From assembly GCF_024498135.1 (NCBI RefSeq), contig NZ_JANHOH010000009.1, forward strand, positions 124,001 through 188,000: a stretch of DNA of 64,000 nt, given 5' to 3'. The notes under the pieces are model-generated. The model ran no database searches. It worked only from the letters and a program-made list of their open reading frames with translations, and was not told where the DNA came from. Shown one piece after another: positions 8,368 to 16,949 of the stretch (its first letter is position 1; the number at the start of each line of letters is the position of its first letter). The DNA comes from Mucilaginibacter aquariorum (GTDB lineage Bacteria; Bacteroidota; Bacteroidia; Sphingobacteriales; Sphingobacteriaceae). The position numbers and the translations under genes were made by a program.

Positions 8368-11300
8368 TCAAAATGTACATCTGATACCCAGGTTATAGGT
8401 CTTCAGCAGGGGATACTGCGAGCCCCTTCCATCTCCCAGTTCCACATCCCATAATTTGAATTCACTAAAGGTTAACAGGTTATAACCAATAAAATAAACA
8501 TTTAGGTTTGATATGCCGATTTTGGATAGAAATGCTTTGTTGGCGAAGCTGTAATTCAATTCGGCTGTTTGCAGCCGCAGGAAAGCGCCGTTCTTCGTCC
8601 ACCAGGTACTGGTTTCATAGTTCATATTATCACTCCCATAGGTTAACCTCGGATACAGCACGTTCTGGCTGGGATTTTCCGGCGTCCAGCGATTGATGAC
8701 CGCTTTAAAAAGGTTCCCACGTTCCCCGCCAAGTCTAAATGGTTGCAAACCGTCACCGTTCAGGAAAATATCTACATTACTGATCCCCTTGAACCAGGTA
8801 GCAAGCGACCAGTTTTTCCATTTGATGGTCGGGCCGAAACCATATACGATCTCCGGAATACTACCGTGTCCTATAGCGGTCTGATCGTAGGCATCTATTT
8901 TGCCATCGCCATTCAGATCTTTATATTTAATATCGCCGGGTTTATTTACGCCGGGTTGGTAGGGACTGTTTCGCACATCTTCCTCGGATTGAAAGAGTCC
9001 CAATGCAATGTAACCATACCGTTGGCCTAACTTCCGGCCAATACGCTGTTGCCATGGATAAGGAAACGGGGCCTTCCCGTCATCAATAATGATTGCTCTG
9101 TTCCAATTGATGTTTCCCCTGATACCAACGGTGAAATCACCGAGTCTTTTCTGGTAATCGATGGTTACATCTACACCGGTATTGTTAACCTTACCCAGGT
9201 TGGCCCATGGCAGACTCCCTATGCCAACAGACATTGGTACATCGCCGCGTTGCAAGAAAATTCCCGTTCTTTTTTCCCGGAAAACATCTGCGGTAACAGA
9301 CAATTCGTCATTTAACATTTTAAACTCTATGCCAAGATTGTATTTTGCGGCACGCTCCCAGGTCACATTAACGGCGTAATCACCGAAATTAAGACCATCT
9401 ATCTTGTTATCTGTATTGTTTTGTCCATAATTATAACTGCCCTGTCCGGTGATCGTGCTGATATAAGCAAAGCGCCTGCCGCCGATGCTGCTGTTGCCGA
9501 CGATACCGTAAGAGAACCTCATCTTTAAAAAAGAGAAAATGTCTTTGACCGGTTCAAAGAACTTCTCCTGCGAAGCAATCCATCCCAGGCCAAATGACGG
9601 AAAGAAACCGAATCTTTTGTTTGGTGCGAAGGTTTCCGAGCCATTGTAGCCGAAATTTACTTCTGCAAGATATTTGGTATCATAAGCATAGGTCGCCCTG
9701 CCTGCGAGTCCCATATACCGGAATGGAATAGAGCTGTTAAAATCAGCGGCGAAAGCATCGACCCGGTCCGTTTGGTTATAAAGCAGCATAGCGCCGAAGT
9801 CATGCTTTTTGATGGTCTTGGTGTAATTAATAGCGCCTTCAAGATAAAGTTGGCGGCTGCCGTTATTATTTCTGCTATATCCCAGATAATTGGTCCCGAT
9901 CTGTGTTTGCTCAAAAATGAGCTCACCGGCGGCGTTTCGACCAGTGGCCAGGAACCCGTCAACAGATTTGGACCGGGCGATCTGATGGGTGTTATAATTA
10001 TCAAAGGAGTACATTCCTGTGATGGACAGTCCTGGCGTTAAAAAATCAAGATTCTGTGTAAGACGCAGATTGCTCCATAACTGGCTCCTGAACTCCGTAG
10101 TATAACCTGATTGCGTGAGTATCGTATAGGGATTATTGACGTCTCCTGTCCTGATCTTCGAATACAATCCGTTGGAATAACGCGCCGGGATCGTTATGGG
10201 TGGAAGCACATAAGCAGCGCTGAATATACTGCCGGTTCCTGAACCGGGATAATTGCCATTACTGATCCAGCCCGAAACACCAAAATCAACTTTAGTGGTT
10301 TTGGTGACATTCAGCGTGAGATTAGACGTAAAATTGAACCGGCTGAATTTTAAAGTTGAATTATATTTAGCCAGTTCGTCGGTTTTGAACATGCCAGTTT
10401 CGTCATAATAACCGACCGAAAGATAATATTGCGCCTTGTCGGAGCCCCCATTGGCATTTACCCTGGCGCGGCGGTTATGTCCATAGCGGTTTAAAATAAC
10501 ATTCATCCAGTTGACATCCGGATTAAGGTCCGGGTCCGATTGCGTTTTTGTAGCCGCTATCCGCTCTGCAGAATACCTGGGGTTCGGATCGGTAGGAAAG
10601 CTGTTTTTATAGGCTTCGTTGGCGATCTCCATATAAGTTACCCCATCAGCAAATTGTGGCAATCGGGTAAATTCAGTCATACCCTGATCATACTGAACAT
10701 TGATCGTTGTTTTTCCCGCGCGCCCTTTCTTGGTTTGTATAATGATCACACCGTTGGCGCCCCGGACACCGTAAAGAGCCGTTGCCGAAGCATCTTTTAA
10801 AACACTGAAACTGGCAATGTCTTCAGGGTCGACATTATTAAATGATCTTTCGACACCGTCTACCAGGATCAACGGCGAACTGCTGGTAAAGGTCGAAATA
10901 CCGCGAATATAAATTTCCGAGTTATCATAGCCAGGTTCCCCGCTCCGTTGAACACCCACGATACCGGCGACCCTGCCCGCGATCAGGTTGGATATATTGG
11001 CCACCGGCAGCTTGAGATCCTCTGCCTTAACAGTGCTCTGCGCGCCGATAGTGGTCAGCTTTTTCTGTGCGCCAAAGGCAACGACGACCACTTCATTTAA
11101 ACCGGACGTTTGTTCCTTCAAGACGATATCGATAACTTTTTGGCCGTTTACACCGATCTCTTTGCTGATGAAACCGATCATTTTAAAGACAAGTACCTCG
11201 TTGTTCTCTACGGAGATCCGATAATACCCGTTTTGATCACTAACCGTACCGCGCGAGGTGCCTTTGACCAGCACAGAAACACCCGATAAGGGCTTGCCCA

Positions 11301-11745
11301 ATGAATCTATAATCCGACCGCTTACCTGTTCCGCAGGCTGGCTGCTTAATTTAGGCCGTTTGATCTCTCCGACAGGCGCCGCCTGTTTTTTTTTATTAAT
11401 GACGATCACGTTGCCTTGTATATCGAGGTCGTAGGGTTTCCCCTCAAACAGGATTTGGATCACCTCGGTGACCTCTTTGTTTTTTACATTAATAGATACA
11501 GGTGTTTTTACGTCGACCTCTTTAGCATTATAAAAAAAGGTGTAGGTACTTTGCTTTTCTATTCGTTTAAGCACATTGGCCAACGGCTCGTTCTGCACTT
11601 GCAGGGATAATTGCTGGCCAAAAGTCTTCGCCGTTAACTCCAGCGATAGCGCAGAACAGAAAAACAGCATCAGGAAACCGTGTTTAATCTTTGAACGGTC
11701 CCGGCATTTCTTGATCATTTGGTTTAATAAAAATTTTAATTGCAT
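8368..11745 (-). CDS. SusC/RagA family TonB-dependent glycan transporter with STN signalling domain (PUL 1)
   Basis: 1125 residues. In order: signal peptide (about 25-43), secretin/TonB N-terminal STN domain (about 48-100, QLSLQVQNEPLANVLKRIEKQ), carboxypeptidase-D-like domain (about 140-215, GRIIDSLGKPLSGVSVLVKG), plug (about 220-340, with LILVDGVERSFNNVDPEDIA and the RGANGVIII segment) and a 22-strand beta-barrel ending in YNLGIRCTF with terminal Phe. The STN domain shows that it also signals to the FecR protein encoded just upstream, so glycan binding probably activates the paired ECF sigma factor. Start ATG 11745; an internal ATG at 11718 is an alternative. Confidence 0.95.
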   Translation of the reverse strand: MQLKFLLNQMIKKCRDRSKIKHGFLMLFFCSALSLELTAKTFGQQLSLQVQNEPLANVLKRIEKQSTYTFFYNAKEVDVKTPVSINVKNKEVTEVIQILFEGKPYDLDIQGNVIVINKKKQAAPVGEIKRPKLSSQPAEQVSGRIIDSLGKPLSGVSVLVKGTSRGTVSDQNGYYRISVENNEVLVFKMIGFISKEIGVNGQKVIDIVLKEQTSGLNEVVVVAFGAQKKLTTIGAQSTVKAEDLKLPVANISNLIAGRVAGIVGVQRSGEPGYDNSEIYIRGISTFTSSSPLILVDGVERSFNNVDPEDIASFSVLKDASATALYGVRGANGVIIIQTKKGRAGKTTINVQYDQGMTEFTRLPQFADGVTYMEIANEAYKNSFPTDPNPRYSAERIAATKTQSDPDLNPDVNWMNVILNRYGHNRRARVNANGGSDKAQYYLSVGYYDETGMFKTDELAKYNSTLKFSRFNFTSNLTLNVTKTTKVDFGVSGWISNGNYPGSGTGSIFSAAYVLPPITIPARYSNGLYSKIRTGDVNNPYTILTQSGYTTEFRSQLWSNLRLTQNLDFLTPGLSITGMYSFDNYNTHQIARSKSVDGFLATGRNAAGELIFEQTQIGTNYLGYSRNNNGSRQLYLEGAINYTKTIKKHDFGAMLLYNQTDRVDAFAADFNSSIPFRYMGLAGRATYAYDTKYLAEVNFGYNGSETFAPNKRFGFFPSFGLGWIASQEKFFEPVKDIFSFLKMRFSYGIVGNSSIGGRRFAYISTITGQGSYNYGQNNTDNKIDGLNFGDYAVNVTWERAAKYNLGIEFKMLNDELSVTADVFREKRTGIFLQRGDVPMSVGIGSLPWANLGKVNNTGVDVTIDYQKRLGDFTVGIRGNINWNRAIIIDDGKAPFPYPWQQRIGRKLGQRYGYIALGLFQSEEDVRNSPYQPGVNKPGDIKYKDLNGDGKIDAYDQTAIGHGSIPEIVYGFGPTIKWKNWSLATWFKGISNVDIFLNGDGLQPFRLGGERGNLFKAVINRWTPENPSQNVLYPRLTYGSDNMNYETSTWWTKNGAFLRLQTAELNYSFANKAFLSKIGISNLNVYFIGYNLLTFSEFKLWDVELGDGRGSQYPLLKTYNLGIRCTF

Positions 11746-11752
11746 AGTTTTG
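11745..11752 (+). promoter_or_regulatory. TAnnTTTG -7 box candidate, antisense to the susC start (PUL 1)
   Basis: TAGTTTTG matches the Bacteroidota -7 consensus TAnnTTTG exactly. It starts at the susC start codon but on the opposite strand. TTTA at 11723-11726 is 18 bp upstream, the expected spacing for the -33 element (consensus TTTG, one mismatch). Transcription would start near 11759 and run through the susC leader towards the terminator at 11832-11866. Confidence 0.4.
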
Positions 11753-11758
11753 CATTAA

Positions 11759-11866
11759 TGGGGATGAAAGTGAATAACAACTCCAGGTGAATGGCCGGTC
11801 CTTAACCAGAACCGGTATTTCGCGAAATCTTAAACGGGGGTGGCCTTAACACCTCCGTTTTTTTTG
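11759..11866 (+). ncRNA. candidate antisense small RNA over the susC leader (PUL 1)
   Basis: Bounded by the promoter-like box at 11745-11752 and the plus-strand hairpin with T-run at 11832-11866, giving a transcript of about 108 nt. It would be complementary to the 5' untranslated leader between the anti-sigma gene and susC. Cis-antisense RNAs at this exact position are known in Bacteroides PULs (for example DonS of B. fragilis). Promoter and terminator are seen; transcription is inferred. Confidence 0.4.
11832..11866 (+). terminator. plus-strand intrinsic terminator in the susC leader (PUL 1)
   Basis: A 9-bp stem (AAACGGGGG with CCTCCGTTT, one G-U pair, 11-nt loop) is followed at once by eight T, a G and seven more T. 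The U-tract is only on the plus strand, yet no plus-strand gene lies nearby, so it must end an antisense transcript or be a structural element of the susC leader. Confidence 0.6.
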
Positions 11867-11922
11867 TTTTTTTGATTTACGTGTCTCTGATTTTTCTCAT
11901 AATGATTGATTTTGGTTTTTTA

Positions 11923-13110
11923 TTATTGGTTTTTTTTTGGTGAAGTAATAACGACCTGATGGTCGTCGATAAGCCGGATGTTGATACCGGCCCTTCTCAA
12001 GATATTCAGGGCTTGTGCAAGGTTGATGTTTCGGGGGATCTTTCCGGAAAATACCTGGTCAGGAATAGTCGATTCGTAGTCGGTATTAAAGTCATACCAA
12101 CGCTGCATTTGCGCCAGGACCGCGGGAATACCGGCATTGTCAAAATAGAAATACCCATTACGCCAGGAGGTGTAATGCTCCGTGTCGACCACCCGGACAG
12201 ATATTCCCTGTGCGTCTGATTGCGCCTGCTCGCCCGGCGAAAGTCTGGCGGATCCGTTACTGACTCCTTCGGCCGATACCCTGACAACGCCCTCGACAAG
12301 CGTGGTTTGTGTTGCCCCGTCGTCCATATAAGCGTTCACATTAAACTTCGTGCCGAAAACTTCGACGATTTGGCCTGCAGTTTTTACTTTAAATGGAACC
12401 TGGGCAACCGCGGCTTTTTGACCTTTACGGGCAACTGTGGCCGGCCTGTTTAATTTACTGATCTCAAAAAATGCCTCTCCCTCCAACTCAACCACGCGCT
12501 CATTCGCTGCAAATTCAGATGGATAGCTCAACGTAGAACCGGCATTAAGGATTACGCGTGACCCGTCAGGCAGGACCAGTTCGTAGATCAGCCCTTTGGG
12601 GGTGGTCAGCCGGAGGTTTTGATTGAAGTCCCTTTTCTGTTTGCTGTGAGCGGCATATTTATCCGATAATACGACAGGCTCGCCGCTAAGATATCTGATA
12701 TTATGCCCCGCAGTGATCCCTTTTTGCTGTGTGTTTAACGCGATCGTCTGTCCATTTGCCAGCGTCAGCGTAGGCACTTTTGGTTGGACGGCAACGACCT
12801 TATCAGCCTTGTTAAAAGGCCGGCATAAAAACAGAACGGAAAGCACAATAAGAAACGAAGCGGCGATACCGAGCGGCCACCGCCGCCTTATCCGGTGTAC
12901 GCTTTCGGGCCCTTTATTTGACAGCTTTGCTTCCGCTGAAATTCTCGAGAACATGCGCTCCTTAAGTGCATCTTCTCCTGTAGCTGATGATTGAAAATAC
13001 GTGTCGTCGTAACTGTTGTACCAGCTTGCAAACTCCTTTTTTTCCCGGTCAGTTATCGTGCCGGCAAGCCATTTGGTGGCCAGTTCAAGTATTCGCTTGT
13101 TTTCTGTCAT
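11923..13110 (-). CDS. FecR-family anti-sigma factor (PUL 1)
   Basis: 395 residues. A cytoplasmic N-terminal anti-sigma part has the ATKWLAGTITDREKKEFASW motif. One membrane span (about 77-95, PLGIAASFLIVLSVLFLC), a periplasmic FecR domain (about 170-275, LPDGSRVILNAGSTLSYP) and a C-terminal DUF4974/STN-like domain (about 320-392) follow. It holds the paired ECF sigma factor at the membrane and receives the signal from the STN domain of SusC. The sigma gene lies 203 bp upstream on the same strand and susC 177 bp downstream, the classic sigma/anti-sigma/SusC order. Confidence 0.93.
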   Translation of the reverse strand: MTENKRILELATKWLAGTITDREKKEFASWYNSYDDTYFQSSATGEDALKERMFSRISAEAKLSNKGPESVHRIRRRWPLGIAASFLIVLSVLFLCRPFNKADKVVAVQPKVPTLTLANGQTIALNTQQKGITAGHNIRYLSGEPVVLSDKYAAHSKQKRDFNQNLRLTTPKGLIYELVLPDGSRVILNAGSTLSYPSEFAANERVVELEGEAFFEISKLNRPATVARKGQKAAVAQVPFKVKTAGQIVEVFGTKFNVNAYMDDGATQTTLVEGVVRVSAEGVSNGSARLSPGEQAQSDAQGISVRVVDTEHYTSWRNGYFYFDNAGIPAVLAQMQRWYDFNTDYESTIPDQVFSGKIPRNINLAQALNILRRAGINIRLIDDHQVVITSPKKNQ

Positions 13111-13313
13111 AATTGGTCTTATATATATATCCCTTTGCTCAAGGCAATCCCTTACTCCGCGGTAATTTTTTTTGAGGGGACAGTAACAGGAGCAAGATGG
13201 AGAATTTCATCCCCTTGCTTAATGACGGCAAAGGGGACCGGATCGCAGAGTAATAATCTGAATAGCGGGTAGCAGATGTTACGGACAGACAGGGCTTACT
13301 GCCATTCAATTCG

Positions 13314-13904
13314 CTAAAGCAATGTAAGCACAATGCTTGCTAATTTGGAACGTAGAACTTTAAAGGCTTTTTGTAAATGTGCCTCTACCGTTTTTTCGGA
13401 TATCGATAATTCGGCGGCTATTCGCTTTTGCGAATAACCAAGTTCGCGGCTCATTTTGAATACTATCTGACATTTTTCGGGCAATTGGCTTACATATTTG
13501 GCTAGTTCTTCTTTCAACTCTTCAAAGGCAAGCCATTGCTGGGTGGAGTCATCGATACAACTATTTGCAGGAATAGCATTCAGATAGTTCTGCTTCAAGG
13601 CATACCTACCCAAAGTTTTAATCACGCGGTATTTAACGGAAGAAGTTAGATACTTACCCAGGCCATTATCTGTGATCACAATACATTTGCGGCGTACCCA
13701 CAAAGCCGCAAATATATCCTGGACTATTTCCTCCGCATCCTGCTCGTTGTCGACACGATTAGCCGCCACGATGTACAACTTTCTCCAGTACTTGTTGTAA
13801 ATCTCCCTGAAAGCATCCTCATCATCGTTTCTCAACGAAGTTAGTAACTCCTCATCTTTGTATTGGGTGATCATATCTGTGCTCTGGTTTAAAATACTAC
13901 TCAC
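13314..13904 (-). CDS. ECF RNA polymerase sigma factor (PUL 1)
   Basis: 196 residues of the Bacteroidota-type sigma-70 ECF family. Region 2 lies at about 30-95 (DAFREIYNKYWRKLY, DAEEIVQDIFAALW) and region 4 at about 135-190, with the LGYSQKRIAAELSISEKTVEAH helix-turn-helix. It should direct RNA polymerase to the PUL 1 promoters once released by the FecR protein. A second in-frame ATG at 13874 would give a 186-residue product with the same domains. The 203-bp gap to FecR contains no recognisable gene. Confidence 0.92.
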   Translation of the reverse strand: MSSILNQSTDMITQYKDEELLTSLRNDDEDAFREIYNKYWRKLYIVAANRVDNEQDAEEIVQDIFAALWVRRKCIVITDNGLGKYLTSSVKYRVIKTLGRYALKQNYLNAIPANSCIDDSTQQWLAFEELKEELAKYVSQLPEKCQIVFKMSRELGYSQKRIAAELSISEKTVEAHLQKAFKVLRSKLASIVLTLL

Positions 13905-14118
13905 GACGGATGAATAAACGTTCAGGCATCATTAATAATATGCGAACTTCAAACGACTGCTTTTTTTAATTTATAATTGGTTTACACCACGGGCAGGCGG
14001 CAGCTACTGCTGCTCAGGCTGTTAAGCCCTTCTACAAAGTTATTTTTAATATTGGCTGTACTGTACCCAAGTGTTTCACCGCCACACACATATGCTTTAT
14101 GATTAATAATACGAAGCA

Positions 14119-15144
14119 TCATATTGATGGTCTGATCGTCGTATAAAATGGAGCTTTGATTCTTTCCGGCACACCTGATTTGACCAGTTCTGCGGCTTTG
14201 ACGCCCATGAAGCTAAAATCCGCTGAAATCGTAGTAATGCCGTTCAGAATGAATTTTTTAAAGGGCGTTTCATTGTACGATATCACGCCAAAATCTTCCT
14301 TTAAGACCAGCTTTTCTTCTTTCGCTTGCGCGATCAGATCGAGCAGGTCATCATCAGTAAGCGTAATATAGAGCATGCCTTTGGTGATCCGTTCACTACT
14401 GGCCGTTGGCATGATATGATAATGGCAGCCGAATTTTTTACAAAAATTCAGAAAACCCAGGAATATCCCTGTTGAGTAATAACTATCCTTAGGGAACACC
14501 ATGGTGATCCCGTGATAATTGCGGATATAACTGAGCATGCTGCTCAACGCATCAAAAATATCCTGCTCAAAATCTTCATACACGGTCGAAACCGTCCCGT
14601 TTATACCTTCCAAAAAACCGCCGATCAAAATCAGCTTACCTTCCGGTATCTTGTTCAGCACATCAGCAGGCGGTTCATCACTGCAAACGAAATGAGGAGC
14701 AACCACGATCTTGTCGAACTGGTCCATTTTATCAAACAGTATTTTTTTAAAGAGGTTGAAATTGCTGTTGTAAATAAAAAAATTAATGTAGTTGCCTTCA
14801 CCAAGGCTGGTGGCAAAAGCATCGTATATGATCTTTTTCTGGCTGCTCAGTTTATTGAAAAGCATTAATATACGCCTTGAGCGGCCGGTGTCAACTTGTT
14901 TTATAAAATGTCCTTTGCCGTGAACCGAACCGACTACCCCCCGTTCTTTAAGTGTGCTATAGGCTTTGGCAATTATATTTCGCGACACATCCAGCGCTAT
15001 GCTGAGGTCATTGATGGAAGGCAGCACGTCATTCATTTCAATCTGCTTACGCTCAACGGCCAGCATGATTGCGTCAGACAATTGCTGATGATATGGTGTC
15101 AACGAATGATCGTCAAGGTGTAATATCTTCAGATAGTTCTTCAT
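14119..15144 (-). CDS. GntR-family regulator with a LacI-type sugar-sensing domain
   Basis: 341 residues. The N-terminal GntR winged helix (about 15-80) shows PYHQQLSDAIMLAVERKQI, LPSINDLSIALDVSRNI and the wing GVVGSVHGKGHF. The rest (about 90-335) is a periplasmic-binding-protein-like fold, as in LacI regulators, with KIVVAPHF and a C-terminal NGITTISADFSFMGVKAAELV segment. This hybrid type is common beside Bacteroidota sugar loci and binds a sugar or sugar phosphate. It follows the deacetylase-like gene by 51 bp on the same strand and probably controls that operon or PUL 2. Confidence 0.88.
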   Translation of the reverse strand: MKNYLKILHLDDHSLTPYHQQLSDAIMLAVERKQIEMNDVLPSINDLSIALDVSRNIIAKAYSTLKERGVVGSVHGKGHFIKQVDTGRSRRILMLFNKLSSQKKIIYDAFATSLGEGNYINFFIYNSNFNLFKKILFDKMDQFDKIVVAPHFVCSDEPPADVLNKIPEGKLILIGGFLEGINGTVSTVYEDFEQDIFDALSSMLSYIRNYHGITMVFPKDSYYSTGIFLGFLNFCKKFGCHYHIMPTASSERITKGMLYITLTDDDLLDLIAQAKEEKLVLKEDFGVISYNETPFKKFILNGITTISADFSFMGVKAAELVKSGVPERIKAPFYTTIRPSI

Positions 15145-15195
15145 GAATGTCGGTTATAATGATTGGTGGAACTACATGTACAATACCAGCAGATC

Positions 15196-16842
15196 TTATT
15201 GATCTGCCAGTATTAAAACGATACGTTGATTTTGTGGCTTGATACGGTATAAACTACCATTTGTCGTTTTTTCGATCGTGCCCTGTGTTATTGTCATTCG
15301 GTAGGCATGACCGTCAAATTCATACCGGGCGCTATTATCAGTTGCGGCTTTGAATGCGGTTTTAGAGCCCTCGGCGACATACAGGTCCAGAAACCAGTCG
15401 CCGGCCGGGTTGTTTTTCGCGGTGATGGTCATGAACTTTTCGTTCATATCTATTTCGAAAGAACCTCCACCCACCGGCCAGGAAGCGCGTGCCGTGGTTT
15501 TGTTCATATTTGTAAAGGTCGGATCGCCACCATGTACCGCGACTTCCCGGCCACCTTCGTTCATCATTAAACGAAAGCCTTCGGGCTTACCGCGTTTACC
15601 CCATTGAAAACCATCCACCACCGGGAGCGTGTAAAAGAAACTTTGATTAATAGTAGTTACGTCCTTCAGGTATTTGTCCGGAACCGTTTCGTTAAACAAG
15701 TGGATGTCGGTGATACGTAGGTTCCCGTTTTCCCAAAGCAAGTTAGCCCTGTAAAACCGGCTGTTGTACCAGATGGTCTTCTTATCACTTTCGCCGAGGT
15801 CCTTGCTTACGGTAAAAGTTGTAGCAGGGGTAACTTTGTAGGTTTTTTTAAACCACTCGCCGGACTGCGCCATGGTCTCTACGCGTACCTTTCCTTCACT
15901 TTTTAGCCGGGCAATAATTGGCATTTGCCATTCCAGGCCTTTTTTCATCGCATCCCAGGTGAACGAATTTTCCTGGCCTGCCTGTGTATAGTTATAGCCG
16001 AGCGCCGGATCGTTGGCGAATGCCTGAAAGAACCAGTTGATCCACTGCTCGTTCCCGCCCGCATGAGGATAAACCGGCTCCAGCGTGGTTACTGACCGTC
16101 CATCGGCATATTGCCTGATCGGGTCACTGCCCAGCAGCCTGAATACCGGTACCGGAAGTTGTTTGTCGGTATGCTGCGCAGGCATGTAGGCGTTTACACG
16201 GCTCGGATAATACGCCTGGTTCCAGTAACCTCCCCAAAGGGTAAAGCCGTCGGTGCCGACCTGATCTTTGCAGTTTGCCGATGCAACGATCTTATATTTA
16301 TCGTACATGTAATTCAGGGAGTGGGCATCAATTACCCACGAAGCGATCGATCTGGGATAGTATCCGAATATCTGCTTAAAATCGGTGAAATAAACATCGA
16401 TGATCTTTTCCCGTTCGGCAGGGGTATAGCCCACGGAAAAACCCACGTCGGAGTGCCAGTCCCAGGCATATTTCCCCCGCCATTTGATACCGGCTTTTTC
16501 GATCAGCGGTTGCGGCAGCTCCCACCAGCCACCAATTTCAAATTGATCTTTAGGTAGTTTTTTTAGTAATTCCTGGTAACGTTTATCAATCAGGGCATCA
16601 TACTGCAATAAAAAAGTTCCGCCAAGATGATATTGCTCCATCAGTTTGATCTGATTGACAACGGTTTGGTACAGCACATCTTTTGTAATGTTAACATCCC
16701 GGGGTTCGATATCACGGATAAAATTAACAATATTGATTATCCTGGGTTCGCTCAAGGGTTTTGGTTGGGGATCAAACGAACAAAAAGTGATAATAAATAT
16801 TGCTGCCGTTATGGCGATAGTAATAAGTGGCTTTAATTTCAT
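15196..16842 (-). CDS. exported deacetylase/glycosidase-barrel-like protein of unknown specificity
   Basis: 548 residues with an N-terminal hydrophobic signal ending near TFCSFDPQP, a possible lipoprotein site. The region of about 35-330 resembles the (beta/alpha) barrel of the glycoside hydrolase/polysaccharide deacetylase superfamily: VNFIRDIEPRD at the first strand, FEIGGWWELPQP, WDWHSDVGFSVGYT and ASWVIDAHSL, each with acidic or His residues suited to metal or acid catalysis. The last 200 residues look like beta-sandwich. I do not recognise an exact family. Its layout parallels the next gene upstream (P-x-SI, then a DG pair, then YPS), so the two may be distant paralogues. It is probably an enzyme of PUL 2 acting on the imported glycan. 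Confidence 0.7.
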   Translation of the reverse strand: MKLKPLITIAITAAIFIITFCSFDPQPKPLSEPRIINIVNFIRDIEPRDVNITKDVLYQTVVNQIKLMEQYHLGGTFLLQYDALIDKRYQELLKKLPKDQFEIGGWWELPQPLIEKAGIKWRGKYAWDWHSDVGFSVGYTPAEREKIIDVYFTDFKQIFGYYPRSIASWVIDAHSLNYMYDKYKIVASANCKDQVGTDGFTLWGGYWNQAYYPSRVNAYMPAQHTDKQLPVPVFRLLGSDPIRQYADGRSVTTLEPVYPHAGGNEQWINWFFQAFANDPALGYNYTQAGQENSFTWDAMKKGLEWQMPIIARLKSEGKVRVETMAQSGEWFKKTYKVTPATTFTVSKDLGESDKKTIWYNSRFYRANLLWENGNLRITDIHLFNETVPDKYLKDVTTINQSFFYTLPVVDGFQWGKRGKPEGFRLMMNEGGREVAVHGGDPTFTNMNKTTARASWPVGGGSFEIDMNEKFMTITAKNNPAGDWFLDLYVAEGSKTAFKAATDNSARYEFDGHAYRMTITQGTIEKTTNGSLYRIKPQNQRIVLILADQ

Positions 16843-16949
16843 CTTGATAATTATTTTAGCGTACTTCTAAAGTGTTTTTGATTTTAAAAAGTTGAGCAAG
16901 CAGATATATAGGCTGACCTAACATTGGAGAAAGCGGTGTGATCTTGCTG

